From: Bacteroidales bacterium
GTDB taxonomy: Bacteria > Bacteroidota > Bacteroidia > Bacteroidales > UBA932
DNA length: 51,646 bases
NCBI GenBank assembly: GCA_015060385.1
Contig: SUYO01000010.1
Location: 1 to 51,646 of the forward strand
Direction: 5' to 3'
Shown: positions 16,587 to 25,378 of the stretch, piece after piece
Layout of the letters: every line of letters begins with the position of its first letter
Numbering within the stretch: position 1 is the stretch's first letter
Program-made: the position numbers and the translations under genes
Notes under the pieces: generated by a model
Database searches by the model: none
What the model was told of the DNA's origin: nothing
What the model saw: only the letters and a program-made list of their open reading frames with translations

Positions 16587-18518
16587 TTATTTTTTATACT
16601 GGTCCATGATATATGCTATGCGAAGAAGAGCTGCCGTACTCATCGCAGACGAGATGGCTCCGTGCGGCTCGTGAGGAGGGTCTCCGTCATAAAGCTCGGA
16701 GAATGCGCCCACGCCGTGCTTGCTGATGTCTTCGAAGAAGCCCTCAACAAGGTATTTTGCCCTTCCGTAGAATGTTTCGCCCATCATCCTGAAGCAGAGG
16801 TCGATGTAAGGTGCGAGGAGAACCGGGAACGCGCAGCCCTGGTGGTATGCGAGGTCGCGGTCGATCTGCGATCCTTCATATACGCCCCTATAGTTCTCGT
16901 TTCTTGGAGAAAGCGACCTGAGGCCTCTCTTAGTGACGAGCTCGTCGTTGATTGTCATCACGACCTCCGAAATCACCTCGTCGTCCACAGGACAGTACTC
17001 GAGGTAGATCGGGAAGAGGATGTTAGGCCTTACAGCCTGGTCAACAGGACCGTTGCCCACGTAATCCACGAGATAACCCCACTCAGGTCTCCAGAACATA
17101 GGCTGGAAGTTCTCCTTCACGAGGTCGCGGACAGGAGACCAGCGCTCCACGAAGGTGCTCTTCTTAGGTCCGTACTTGTTCTCCATGTCGATGGCAAAGC
17201 AGAGGGCGTTGTACCAGAATGCGTTTGTCTCGACCTGGTAGCCGGCTCTTTCGGTTACAGGTCTGCCGTATACATATGCGTTCATCCATGAAAGCGCAAC
17301 GCCGTCCATCTGTGCCCAGAGGAGACCGTTAGGATGCATTGTAACCTCGCGGCGCTGACCCGGAGCATAGCTCTCGATGATGCCCTTGAGGACTTCGCTG
17401 TACTTCTTCCATATCTGCCTTTCCTTTCCGCTGAAACGGATGTACTGCTGGAGGGTCTCGGTCAGTCTGAGAGGTGCCTCCACCTGTGTAGTCCTGCGGT
17501 AAAGTCTCTCCTGCTCCTCCGAGATGAGGGTGTCGAGGATCTTCTCGAACTCGTCGCAGTCTCCGTTTGCAAAGAGGGTGAGGCCAGGGAGCGAAACGAT
17601 CGTCTCGCGCAGAAGGCCTGTCTCAAGCCATGAGAAACCGGCGTTGATGCGCGCCTTGTCGCCCTGATGTACCTTGAACATCTCAGCATTGTTCCTGAGC
17701 AGGTCATAGTATGTCTCTGACTCAGGAGTCTTCTTGAGGATGTCGGTGAACTTCCTCTTGAGTCCCTTAGGATTGATCTCGCTTACAGAAGCTGAGAAAA
17801 CCACTGAATCACCCGGCTTCATCTCCAGGGTGAAGGTTCCCGGAACGAGAAGGTCTTCCCTGCAGTCGAATCCGCGGCGGTACTCGTCAGAGTAGGTCAC
17901 TCCGCTGTACCAGTACGGCTGATGCTTGTATGCTGCCTTGGTCGAAAGCTGGAGGTTAAGGTCAGGGAAGCCGTTGTACATTCTGAAGGAAACACCGCCG
18001 TCAACCTCGTCGTAGCCTGTGTAGGCCTCAGGATTCTGGTTGGTCAGGCTGTGGATGCTTCTGAACGCAAGGAAAGGCTTGAGTACGAGGGAAACCTTTG
18101 AAGGGGCTGCCTGAAGCTCGTACTTGATGAGGACCTGATCGTTGTCCGGAACCATCATGATGGTCTTGGTGAAGAGGATGCCTCCTACCTTGTAGACTAC
18201 TGTAGGCACGGGATCGGCATCGAAGTCGACGATGTACTTATGTCCTCTCGGCTCATAAGTGTCACCGTAGCAGTGGATACCGAGGTTGAACTGCTTGCCT
18301 CCGAGAATGAGACTCTCGTCCAGGGATGAAAGCAGCATGTACTTTCCGCCACCCAGCTCGTCAACAGGGACGGCGAGCAGTCCGTGATAGCGTCTCGTAT
18401 TGCAGGTCACGATCGACGTGTTGCAGTACGCGCCTGTCTCGTTTGCGACGATGAGCTCGCGCTTAAGCGAGTACTCAAGGTTGACAAGCTCGGACTTGTT
18501 GAATTTAAGAAAAGCCAT
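16587..18518 (-). CDS. glycogen debranching enzyme (amylo-alpha-1,6-glucosidase, GH133)
   Basis: The 643-residue protein has a bacterial/archaeal GDE N-terminal beta domain (about 1-270; NETGAYCNTSIVTCNTRRYHGLL near 26-48, a hallmark) and a C-terminal (alpha/alpha)6 catalytic domain (about 290-640). The latter shows family sequences such as LFANGDCDEFEKIL, GLLWAQMDGVALSWMNAY and EVTMHPNG. It would remove alpha-1,6 branch stubs from glycogen in the cytoplasm. It lies downstream of glgB (30-base gap) and upstream of GT4 in the glycogen run. An AT-only 16-base palindrome (AAATTTTATAAAATTT) lies in the gap to glgB. Confidence 0.93.
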   Translation of the reverse strand: MAFLKFNKSELVNLEYSLKRELIVANETGAYCNTSIVTCNTRRYHGLLAVPVDELGGGKYMLLSSLDESLILGGKQFNLGIHCYGDTYEPRGHKYIVDFDADPVPTVVYKVGGILFTKTIMMVPDNDQVLIKYELQAAPSKVSLVLKPFLAFRSIHSLTNQNPEAYTGYDEVDGGVSFRMYNGFPDLNLQLSTKAAYKHQPYWYSGVTYSDEYRRGFDCREDLLVPGTFTLEMKPGDSVVFSASVSEINPKGLKRKFTDILKKTPESETYYDLLRNNAEMFKVHQGDKARINAGFSWLETGLLRETIVSLPGLTLFANGDCDEFEKILDTLISEEQERLYRRTTQVEAPLRLTETLQQYIRFSGKERQIWKKYSEVLKGIIESYAPGQRREVTMHPNGLLWAQMDGVALSWMNAYVYGRPVTERAGYQVETNAFWYNALCFAIDMENKYGPKKSTFVERWSPVRDLVKENFQPMFWRPEWGYLVDYVGNGPVDQAVRPNILFPIYLEYCPVDDEVISEVVMTINDELVTKRGLRSLSPRNENYRGVYEGSQIDRDLAYHQGCAFPVLLAPYIDLCFRMMGETFYGRAKYLVEGFFEDISKHGVGAFSELYDGDPPHEPHGAISSAMSTAALLRIAYIMDQYKK

Positions 18519-18548
18519 ATATGTCTGTTTAAATTTTATAAAATTTCA

Positions 18549-20564
18549 TCAGTCAATCTTCTTCAGCACTATAGCCGTGCGGCTAGGCAGATAGAGATAC
18601 AGGGTTTCGTCGTATTTGCCGTTTCCGTTCTCGCTTCGCTGCGACACACTGAAATGCGCCTCCCCAGTCTTTATCCTGGAGAAGCCGTCAAATTCGTTTT
18701 CGTCCGTATTAAGTACCGACTCGTATTTTCCTGCCGGTGCGGCGAAGCCGTAATCGGCAAAAGAGTTGGTGGGGTTGAAATTGAGCGCAAAGATACAATT
18801 TTTTCTTTTGAAAATGAGTATCTTTTTCTCTTCATCCTGCACAAAAAGTTCAGGTTTTTCGTCAAGTATGCCTTCCTGCTGCGCCAGATGCACCATAGCC
18901 TTGTCGAAATTACGCAGATACCTGTATCTCAGGTAGTCAGGCTCGGCGAGGGACCACTGCCTCCTGGCGTGCTTGTACGACCAGCCGTTTCCCTCGCGAG
19001 GGAAGTCGATCCACTCCGGATGTCCGAATTCGTTTCCCATGAAGGTAAGGTATCCGTTGCCGCATGTGGCCATGGTCACGAGTCTGATCATCTTGTGGAG
19101 GGCCATTCCCCTGTCGACGATGTCCGACTGCGAATCCTTGTTCATCGAGAAGTACATCTCCTTGTCCATGAGGCGGAAGGCGATCGTCTTGTCACCCACC
19201 ATCGCCTGGTCGTGGCACTCCGCATAGCTGATGGTCTTCTCATCCTCACGCTTGTTGGTGAGCTGCCACCATATCTCGCCGACACTCCACTGGTCGTCCG
19301 AGAGTTCCTTGATCCATTTGATCCAGTTGTCGGCCACTCCCATGCTCATACGGAAGTCGAAGCCCACTCCTCCCTGCTCCAGCGGAGCCGCAAGTCCTGC
19401 CATTCCGCTGACGTCCTCGGCAATCGTGAAGGCATCCTCGTTCATTTCGTGGATAAGGATGTTCGCAAGGGCAAGATATGCTATCGCGTTGTCGTCCACA
19501 CCCTGATTGAAGTAGTTGTCATAGCCCACGAAAGCCTTCTCGAGACCGTGGTCCCAGTAAAGCATGCTGGTCACTCCGTCGAAACGGAAGCCGTCGATAT
19601 GGTATTCCTCCATCCAGTACTTGCAGTTCGAAAGGAGAAAGTATTTCGTCTCATCCTTGCCATAGTCGAAGCAGCGCGAGCCCCATGCAGGGTGGTGGCC
19701 CTGCCAGCCGTCGTAGAAGTAAAGGGTCTCCTTGCCGTCGAAGTTTCCGAGTCCTTCAGCCTCATTGTCGACAGAATGCGAATGGACTATATCCATGACC
19801 ACGGCTATTCCGAGACCATGGGCCTCGTCCACGAGAGCCTTGAATTCCTCCGGCGTACCGAAACGCGAGCTGAGGGCGAAGAAGTTTGCGACCTGATAGC
19901 CGAACGAACCGTAGTAAGGGTGTTCCTGAAGGGCCATGATCTGGAGAGTGTCGTATCCGAGCTCAGCCACCTTCGGAAGCACGTTCGTGCGGAACTCCTC
20001 GAAAGTGCCGACCTTCTCCTCCTCTGCCGCCATACCGATGTGGCACTCGTAGATCATAGGATGCGGGCGCTTGCCAGGCCTGGCGTTCTTCCACTCATAC
20101 GGAACCGGGTCCCATACCTGGGCGCAGAAAGTCTTGGTCACAGGGTCCTGTACGGCCCTTGTCACATATGCAGGAAGTCTTTCGGCACCGCCTCCCTTCC
20201 ACTCGATGTAGAGCTTGTAGAGCATTCCGTGGTCGAGGAACATCGACGGAAGGACGATCTCCCAGTTTCCGCCGCCCAGAGGCTTCATCGCATAAGCCTC
20301 GGTCCTCTTCCAGTTGTTGAACTCGCCGACAAGATATATCTTGGTGGCGTTCGGAGCCCACTCGCGGAAAATCCAGTTGCCCTTGTCGTCGCGGTGCATT
20401 CCGTAGTATACATGGTTGTTCATGCCCTTGCTCAGAGATCCGTCGACCGACATCCTCTCCTTGAGGTCCATTATCATCTTATGTCTGCGGTCGATCACCT
20501 CCTTGTACGGCACAAGCCACTTGTCGTGGTCATAAATCATTTTCTGCTTCTTTTTCGCGCACAT
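18549..20564 (-). CDS. glgB: 1,4-alpha-glucan branching enzyme (GH13_8)
   Basis: The 671-residue enzyme makes the alpha-1,6 branches of glycogen. A CBM48-type N-terminal domain (about 60-150, IFREWAPNATKIYLVGEFN) precedes the TIM barrel. Catalytic residues are visible: nucleophile Asp329 in DGFRFDG (324-330) and acid Glu383 in TIAEDVSG, with the DIVHSHS loop (258-264). Length and the AEEEKVGTFEEF region resemble the eukaryote-like GH13_8 subgroup rather than E. coli GlgB, in keeping with the GT3 synthase. It is the first glycogen gene after xseB (35-base gap), so transcription may come from the xseA promoter or an unseen one. Confidence 0.96.
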   Translation of the reverse strand: MCAKKKQKMIYDHDKWLVPYKEVIDRRHKMIMDLKERMSVDGSLSKGMNNHVYYGMHRDDKGNWIFREWAPNATKIYLVGEFNNWKRTEAYAMKPLGGGNWEIVLPSMFLDHGMLYKLYIEWKGGGAERLPAYVTRAVQDPVTKTFCAQVWDPVPYEWKNARPGKRPHPMIYECHIGMAAEEEKVGTFEEFRTNVLPKVAELGYDTLQIMALQEHPYYGSFGYQVANFFALSSRFGTPEEFKALVDEAHGLGIAVVMDIVHSHSVDNEAEGLGNFDGKETLYFYDGWQGHHPAWGSRCFDYGKDETKYFLLSNCKYWMEEYHIDGFRFDGVTSMLYWDHGLEKAFVGYDNYFNQGVDDNAIAYLALANILIHEMNEDAFTIAEDVSGMAGLAAPLEQGGVGFDFRMSMGVADNWIKWIKELSDDQWSVGEIWWQLTNKREDEKTISYAECHDQAMVGDKTIAFRLMDKEMYFSMNKDSQSDIVDRGMALHKMIRLVTMATCGNGYLTFMGNEFGHPEWIDFPREGNGWSYKHARRQWSLAEPDYLRYRYLRNFDKAMVHLAQQEGILDEKPELFVQDEEKKILIFKRKNCIFALNFNPTNSFADYGFAAPAGKYESVLNTDENEFDGFSRIKTGEAHFSVSQRSENGNGKYDETLYLYLPSRTAIVLKKID

Positions 20565-20599
20565 ATGTCGTTTGTTTTTAACAGTTCATAAGGATTCGT

Positions 20600-20788
20600 T
20601 CAGGACAGCAGGGAATCCACCTTGGCGCGGGCACCGCGGAGGTAGGCACGGCAAGCTTCGATCAGCTCCTCCGACCTTCTGATGTACCTGTCTATGTCAT
20701 CTATACCCGTCTGCGGGTCCTCTACCTTTGCCGCGATGGATTCGAGTTCCTCAACGGCCTTCGTATAATCGAATTCTTCCATACTCAT
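20600..20788 (-). CDS. xseB: exodeoxyribonuclease VII small subunit
   Basis: XseB is the small helical subunit of ExoVII, which degrades single-stranded DNA. From the ATG at 20788 the protein is 62 residues, with the family pattern FDYTKAVEELESIAAKVED and a second helix of the ELIEACRAYL type. The frame stays open 22 codons upstream, but those codons lie in the interspersed repeat (MPRRSAPRNDRR...) and are not conserved sequence, so the start at 20788 (or 20782) is preferred. XseA lies directly upstream. Confidence 0.9.
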   Translation of the reverse strand: MSMEEFDYTKAVEELESIAAKVEDPQTGIDDIDRYIRRSEELIEACRAYLRGARAKVDSLLS

Positions 20789-20795
20789 TCCATAA

Positions 20796-20820
20796 GATCC
20801 CCGATCAGGCCGGGGATGAC
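20796..20820. repeat. interspersed hairpin repeat, copy D (short variant)
   Basis: GATCCCCGATCAGGCCGGGG followed by ATGAC is a shortened variant with ATCCCC/GGGGAT as its stem. It lies just 5' of the xseB start and next to copy E, which is in the opposite orientation. Confidence 0.65.
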
Positions 20821-20824
20821 GTCT

Positions 20825-20858
20825 GTCATTGCGAGGAGCGGAGCGACGTGGCAATCTC
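20825..20858 (-). repeat. interspersed hairpin repeat, copy E, encoding the XseA C-terminus
   Basis: The minus strand reads GAGATTGCCACGTCGC...CGCAATGAC, with ATTGC/GCAAT replacing the ATCCT/AGGAT outer stem of other copies. The last ten codons of xseA and its TGA lie inside the element. Confidence 0.8.
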
Positions 20859-21956
20859 CTCTACAGTACACTTCAACGTTCCGTCGGCAAACATCACCGA
20901 CACCTTGTCACCCTTCCGCCGGCCGTCGGCACCCTTCATCACACGGCCGTCACCGTCGAGGGCCAGGGTATATCCGCGCTCGAGGATCCTGCGCGGGTCA
21001 GCCCCCTTTATCCTTGCCTGAAGCACGTTCAGAGCAGATTCCATCAGGGCAAGGCGGTTGTTGAACGCCACCCTTACGCGGGTCATGTATGAAGAAAGCC
21101 TTGCATCCTCGTCCTCATAGATCGAGAGGAAGAAGTCCGCAAGGGCAGTCGGGGTCTTTACATATTCATAGGCTACCATGTCGGCCACATGGTGGTCCTG
21201 GTCATGGCCGATGGCCGTGAGCACCGGCAGCGGGAACTGCGCGATGACTGCGGCCAGGCCGTAGTCATCGAAGCAGGCAAGGTCGAGTTTCGCACCGCCT
21301 CCGCGAAGGATGAGGACGGCATCATATGTACCGTCATCCTCCATGACCGCGTCCATGGCCGCTATTATCGAAGCCGGACAGCCCGCGCCCTGCATCAGGG
21401 CCGGGAAAAGGGTCGTCTCGAACCTGAAGCCATAGGGATTCTCATGCAGATGGCGCATGAAGTCACGGTAGCCTGCGGCATCTTCCGCCGAGACGACGGC
21501 GAGGCGGTAAGGAAGGGCCGGAAGGGCGAGGGAGGACTGAAGGTCCATGAGTCCTTCGGCCTGGAGACGTGCGATGGTCTTCTGTCTTTCGAGCTCCCGC
21601 ACTCCGACCGAATAGTCCGGATCTATGTCGCTTATGACCAGCGAAAGACCGTAGAGCTCGCTGTAGCTGACCTGAACCTCGACCAGCACGACCATTCCGG
21701 GCGATATCGGAGAGCCTGTGACAGACTCGAAGTAAGGAGCTATGAATCTGTACTTTGAACTCCAGATGACAGCGTTGCTCTTGGCCAGAAGCCCGTCATC
21801 CCCGCTCTGGGACAGCTCCAGATAACAATGGCCTCCGTTACGTGCCTTTACGGCACTCACTTCGGCCCTGATCCATATTCGTTTCGGAAAAAGACATTCT
21901 ATCCCCTTCTTCAGCTTCTGCTGCAGATCGAAAAGGTCAAATATTTCTTTTTCCAT
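20826..21956 (-). CDS. xseA: exodeoxyribonuclease VII large subunit
   Basis: XseA is the catalytic subunit of ExoVII. The 376-residue protein has an N-terminal OB fold (about 20-115, RIWIRAEVSAVKA) and the ExoVII catalytic domain with LILRGGGAKLDL and AIGHDQDHHVADMVA. It is shorter than E. coli XseA (456); the loss is in the C-terminal coiled-coil region. Its last residues EIATSLRSSQ are encoded by repeat copy E, suggesting that insertion of the element replaced or capped the original C-terminus. A -7 box at 21978-21985 is 22 bases upstream, back to back with the engB promoter. Confidence 0.93.
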   Translation of the reverse strand: MEKEIFDLFDLQQKLKKGIECLFPKRIWIRAEVSAVKARNGGHCYLELSQSGDDGLLAKSNAVIWSSKYRFIAPYFESVTGSPISPGMVVLVEVQVSYSELYGLSLVISDIDPDYSVGVRELERQKTIARLQAEGLMDLQSSLALPALPYRLAVVSAEDAAGYRDFMRHLHENPYGFRFETTLFPALMQGAGCPASIIAAMDAVMEDDGTYDAVLILRGGGAKLDLACFDDYGLAAVIAQFPLPVLTAIGHDQDHHVADMVAYEYVKTPTALADFFLSIYEDEDARLSSYMTRVRVAFNNRLALMESALNVLQARIKGADPRRILERGYTLALDGDGRVMKGADGRRKGDKVSVMFADGTLKCTVEEIATSLRSSQ

Positions 21957-21977
21957 ACGCTTTTCTCAATATTGCAA

Positions 21978-21985
21978 CAAATTTA
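21978..21985 (-). promoter_or_regulatory. -7 box for xseA
   Basis: CAAATTTA reads TAAATTTG on the minus strand and lies 22 bases before the xseA ATG. It may be the main promoter for xseA-xseB and the glycogen genes downstream. Confidence 0.55.
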
Positions 21986-22006
21986 GGAAAAAATCTTGAA
22001 TTTTCA

Positions 22007-22014
22007 TATCTTTG
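22007..22014 (+). promoter_or_regulatory. -7 box for engB
   Basis: TATCTTTG matches TAnnTTTG and lies 26 bases before the engB ATG. A weak TTTAGG at 21982-21987 takes the -33 position and overlaps the xseA -7 box. Confidence 0.6.
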
Positions 22015-22040
22015 TGCGCGTTTTAAGGACCTGACAGTTT

Positions 22041-22652
22041 ATGAAGATCACAGAAGCACTTTTTTCGGGCAGCAGCACGAGAATCTCCGAGAAGCCGAAG
22101 CAGAAGTTTCCTGAATTCGCCTTCATCGGAAGGTCCAATGTAGGAAAGTCTTCCCTGATCAACATGCTCTGCAACAACAAGAAACTGGCAATGACATCCA
22201 GCAAGCCGGGCAAGACAAGGCTCGTGAACCACTTCCTGATCAACAGGGAGTGGTATCTCGTGGACCTTCCGGGCTATGGATACGCAAAGATTTCGGCCAC
22301 AGGAAAGCAGAAGCTGGAACAGGTCATCCGAAACTATCTGAACTTCTCCGAAGAGATGGTGATGCTCTTCGTTCTGATTGATTCAAGACATGATATCGGA
22401 CAGGTGGACATGGACTTCCTGTTCGAGCTGGGTCAGAGCCAGATTCCTTTCGCGATCATCTTTACCAAGGGTGACAAGATGGGGCCGGTAGCCCTCGAGA
22501 AGCAGACCGACAGGATGAAGAGTCAGATACTTGAGCATTGGGAGGAACTCCCGCCGACCTTCGTAAGCTCGTCGGAGACGGGACTCGGAAGAGAAGAAAT
22601 ACTCGGTTACATCGAGACTGTGCTCGAGACATTGAAGACAGAACAGCAATAG
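22041..22652 (+). CDS. engB: ribosome biogenesis GTP-binding protein YsxC/EngB
   Basis: This essential GTPase of the TrmE-Era-EngA-YihA group helps assemble the 50S subunit. The 203-residue protein has G1 GRSNVGKSS (30-38), G3 DLPGYG (75-80) with the following YAK, and G4 TKGDK. Length is normal for the family. It heads a plus-strand run with prs (21-base gap), the small Cys-rich protein and der, another ribosome-assembly GTPase. Confidence 0.96.
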   Translation: MKITEALFSGSSTRISEKPKQKFPEFAFIGRSNVGKSSLINMLCNNKKLAMTSSKPGKTRLVNHFLINREWYLVDLPGYGYAKISATGKQKLEQVIRNYLNFSEEMVMLFVLIDSRHDIGQVDMDFLFELGQSQIPFAIIFTKGDKMGPVALEKQTDRMKSQILEHWEELPPTFVSSSETGLGREEILGYIETVLETLKTEQQ

Positions 22653-22673
22653 ACCTTAAACCCTCAAGATAAG

Positions 22674-23630
22674 ATGCAACACGAACACGAACACAAACTC
22701 AAGCTTTTCACCTGCAAGGCTTCCAAAGATTTCGCACTGAAAGTGGCTCACGCCCTCAACATCCGGATAGGTAGTTCAGACGTGCTTACCTTCAGCGACG
22801 GCGAGTTTCAGCCATCATACAATGAAAGCGTGCGAGGAGCGACTGTATTCATCATCCAGTCGACACCTCCTCCGACAGACAACCTTTTCGAGCTTCTCCT
22901 GATGATCGATGCTGCCAAGAGAGCGTCAGCCCACAAGGTGATTGCCGTGATGCCTTATTTCGGATGGGCAAGGCAGGACCGCAAGGACAAGCCAAGGGTT
23001 TCGATCGGAGCAAAGCTTGTTGCAAACATGCTCCATGCCGCAGGATGTGACCGTGTGATGACATGCGACCTCCACGCAGACCAGATCCAGGGATTCTTCG
23101 ATGTTCCTGTGGACCATATCTACGCAAGCGCTGTGTTCCTCCCTTACATCAAGGGTCTCAATCTCGAGAACCTCGCCATCGCAGCACCTGACATGGGCGG
23201 TGCGAAGAGGGCGAACGCATATGCAAGATACCTCGAGTGCCCTGTCATCATCTGCCACAAGTCCCGTGAAAGAGCGAATGTAGTGGGTTCGATAACAGCC
23301 ATCGGAGACGTTGCCGGAAAGGACATCGTGATCGTTGACGACATGGTGGACACTGCAGGTACTCTTGCAAAGGCCGCAAACGTACTGAAGGAGATGGGTG
23401 CCAAGAGCGTGCGTGCCTGTGCGACACATGCCGTGTTCTCAGGTCCTGCTTATGACAGGATTTCAGAGTCCGCCCTTGAGGAGGTTATCGTATCCGACAC
23501 CCTTCCTTTGAATCAGGACCCTGCAAAGGACAAGAGCAAGATCACTGTCCTCACAATGACTGAAATGTTCGCAAGCATCATCAGCAAGGTCTACAACTAC
23601 GAGGAGATCAGCTCAAGCTTCATCAACTAA
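22674..23630 (+). CDS. prs: ribose-phosphate pyrophosphokinase (PRPP synthetase)
   Basis: Prs makes PRPP from ribose 5-phosphate and ATP for nucleotide, histidine and tryptophan synthesis. The 318-residue protein is a class I enzyme with the metal site CDLHADQIQGFF, the regulatory flexible loop region GWARQDRKDKPR, and the PRPP-binding loop VDDMVDTAGTL. The N-terminus has an unusual MQHEHEHKLK stretch before the first core strand. It lies between engB and the small membrane gene with short gaps. Confidence 0.97.
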   Translation: MQHEHEHKLKLFTCKASKDFALKVAHALNIRIGSSDVLTFSDGEFQPSYNESVRGATVFIIQSTPPPTDNLFELLLMIDAAKRASAHKVIAVMPYFGWARQDRKDKPRVSIGAKLVANMLHAAGCDRVMTCDLHADQIQGFFDVPVDHIYASAVFLPYIKGLNLENLAIAAPDMGGAKRANAYARYLECPVIICHKSRERANVVGSITAIGDVAGKDIVIVDDMVDTAGTLAKAANVLKEMGAKSVRACATHAVFSGPAYDRISESALEEVIVSDTLPLNQDPAKDKSKITVLTMTEMFASIISKVYNYEEISSSFIN

Positions 23631-23635
23631 GAGAT

Positions 23636-23890
23636 ATGGAACTGCTTCTGGCTGCACTGGTTCTTGTGGGGCTCTGCGTATTCGGGCTCTGCTTCAACAT
23701 CATCTTCAGGAAGGACGGAAAGTTTCCTGAGACGGAGATAGAGAACAACAAGGAGATGCGTAAGAGAGGCATCAAGTGCGCCAAGGAGGAAGAAATAAAA
23801 CTTTGGGGCAAGAAGGACAAGGACGGCAACCCGGTCGCATGCGACGAAGGCGGATGTGGAAGCTGTTCCAGCTCCCACATCTGTGGGTGA
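23636..23890 (+). CDS. small membrane protein with C-terminal cysteine cluster
   Basis: This 84-residue protein has one N-terminal transmembrane segment (about 2-22), then FRKDGKFPETEIENNKEMRK, a lone Cys in GIKCAKEEE (48), and a terminal cluster CDEGGCGSCSS plus a final Cys. From memory, similar short proteins occur in many Bacteroidota; I know no function. The six cysteines apart from the membrane ones suggest metal or Fe-S binding, or a redox role, on one face of the inner membrane. It starts 5 bases after prs, so it is in that operon. Confidence 0.75.
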   Translation: MELLLAALVLVGLCVFGLCFNIIFRKDGKFPETEIENNKEMRKRGIKCAKEEEIKLWGKKDKDGNPVACDEGGCGSCSSSHICG

Positions 23891-23903
23891 TCTTAACCCC
23901 CTG

Positions 23904-24029
23904 CCCCCTATTAGGGGGATTTCGGCCCTACCCGGGCCGGTCGTCGCTCCGCGACGGTTAACCTACCACTGATTGTGGGCAGTACGAATTCGATCCCGGA
24001 TAGGGATGTGCAACTATCGCCGAGAGGCG
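23904..24029. repeat. array of six short hairpins before der
   Basis: The 161-base gap holds six stem-loops in a row: CCCCC/GGGGG (23904-23918), CGGCCC/GGGCCG (23923-23939), CGTCGC/GCGACG (23942-23956), CCAC/GTGG (23966-23978), ATCCC/GGGAT (23993-24007) and CGCC/GGCG (24018-24029). The last is followed by GGATTTTATTAAATT, so it could terminate transcription. No reading frame in it looks like protein. Confidence 0.6.
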
Positions 24030-24051
24030 GGATTTTATTAAATTACAGATT

Positions 24052-25359
24052 ATGAGTTTATTAGCAATCGTAGGACGCCCTAATGTGGGCAAGTCCACTC
24101 TTTTCAACCGCCTTGTCGGAATGAGACAGGCGATCGTAGACGAAACAGCCGGTGTTACCCGCGACAGGCACTATGGAAGGTGCGAGTGGTGCGGTACGGA
24201 ATTCTCCGTTGTAGATACCGGCGGATACACATCGAATTCAGACGACATCTTTGAGGAGGAGATCCGCAAGCAGGTGGTTCTCGCCATAGAGGAGGCCCAT
24301 GTGGTACTCTTCATGGTGGAGGCAGGTACCGGCATCACCGACTATGACGAGGAAATCGCAGACCTTCTCCGCCGCAGCGGCAAGCCTGTAGTCCTTGCAG
24401 TGAACAAGATCGACTCCGGAGAGAAGATGTATGATGCCTTCCAGTTCTATTCGCTGGGACTCGGAGAGGTATACAGCATATCAGCCGCCAACGGAGGCGG
24501 TACAGGCGACCTTCTTGACGCAATCGTGAAGGAGCTTCCTGCAGAGGACCCCGACACCGACGAGCATCCTGAGCTTCCGCACTTCACCATCGTCGGAAAG
24601 CCTAACGTGGGCAAATCGTCCCTGACTAACGCCCTCCTCGGAAAGGAAAGGAACATCGTGACCCCTATCGCCGGTACGACACGCGATTCGATAGCGACCC
24701 TCTACAACAAGTTCGGTCACGAGTTCATGCTCGTGGATACAGCCGGCATGCGAAAGAAGACCAAGGTCCATGAGGATCTCGAGTTCTACTCGGTAATGAG
24801 GTCGATCCGTGCCATCGAACATTCTGACGTCTGCATCCTGATGGTGGATGCCCAGACAGGAATCGAGTCTCAGGACATGGCGATCTTCAACCTCATCCAG
24901 AGAAACAAGAAGGGCTGTGTCGTGGTTGTCAACAAGTGGGACACGATCGAGAAGGACAGCAATACGATGAAGGAGTACACCCAGGCCATCAAGGAACGTC
25001 TCGCACCTTTCAATGACCTTCCTATAATCTTCACATCGGTAATCAACAAGCAGAGGATCATGGATGTGCTTGATGCGGCATCCCATGTGTACGACAACTA
25101 TTCGCGCAAGATCCCGACCTCGCAGCTCAACGACGTGATGCTCCCTGAGATCGAGAACTATCCGCCGCCGGCATGGAAGGGAAAGTACATCAAGATCAAG
25201 TATGTGACCCAGCTCCCTACGAGGTCTCCTTCGTTCGCATTCTTCTGCAACCTTCCGCAGTATATCCGCGAACCGTACCGCAGATTCCTGGAGAACAAGC
25301 TCCGTACCCACTTCGACTTCCTCGGATGTCCGGTGCATGTCTTCCTCCGCCAGAAATAA
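24052..25359 (+). CDS. der: ribosome-associated GTPase Der (EngA)
   Basis: Der has two tandem GTPase domains and a KH-like C-terminal domain and acts in 50S assembly. In this 435-residue protein the first domain has GRPNVGKST (8-16), DTGGY and NKID, and the second has GKPNVGKSS (about 181-189), DTAGMRKK and NKWD. The KH-like domain is about 355-435 ([16 protein letters not shown]). It is separated from the upstream genes by the hairpin array, and two further hairpins follow its stop. Confidence 0.97.
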   Translation: MSLLAIVGRPNVGKSTLFNRLVGMRQAIVDETAGVTRDRHYGRCEWCGTEFSVVDTGGYTSNSDDIFEEEIRKQVVLAIEEAHVVLFMVEAGTGITDYDEEIADLLRRSGKPVVLAVNKIDSGEKMYDAFQFYSLGLGEVYSISAANGGGTGDLLDAIVKELPAEDPDTDEHPELPHFTIVGKPNVGKSSLTNALLGKERNIVTPIAGTTRDSIATLYNKFGHEFMLVDTAGMRKKTKVHEDLEFYSVMRSIRAIEHSDVCILMVDAQTGIESQDMAIFNLIQRNKKGCVVVVNKWDTIEKDSNTMKEYTQAIKERLAPFNDLPIIFTSVINKQRIMDVLDAASHVYDNYSRKIPTSQLNDVMLPEIENYPPPAWKGKYIKIKYVTQLPTRSPSFAFFCNLPQYIREPYRRFLENKLRTHFDFLGCPVHVFLRQK

Positions 25360-25378
25360 GCAGTTGTCCCGCACGTTG

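Noticed and set aside
18384..20591. 735-codon plus-strand frame opposite glgB and the end of the debranching gene
   Set aside because: glgB on the minus strand has all catalytic motifs. The opposite frame has no recognisable domain, and long antisense frames are common in GC-rich codon usage.
20728..21021. Short frames encoding CHCEERSDVAI-like peptides
   Set aside because: The peptide comes from repeat copies D and E; it is a translation of repeat DNA, not a gene.
23636..23890. Ferredoxin or rubredoxin
   Set aside because: Cysteine spacing fits neither family and there is a membrane helix; left as unknown.
23966..24029. tRNA-like sequence (AATTCGATCCC) before der
   Set aside because: The T-loop-like piece has no matching acceptor, D arm or anticodon stem.
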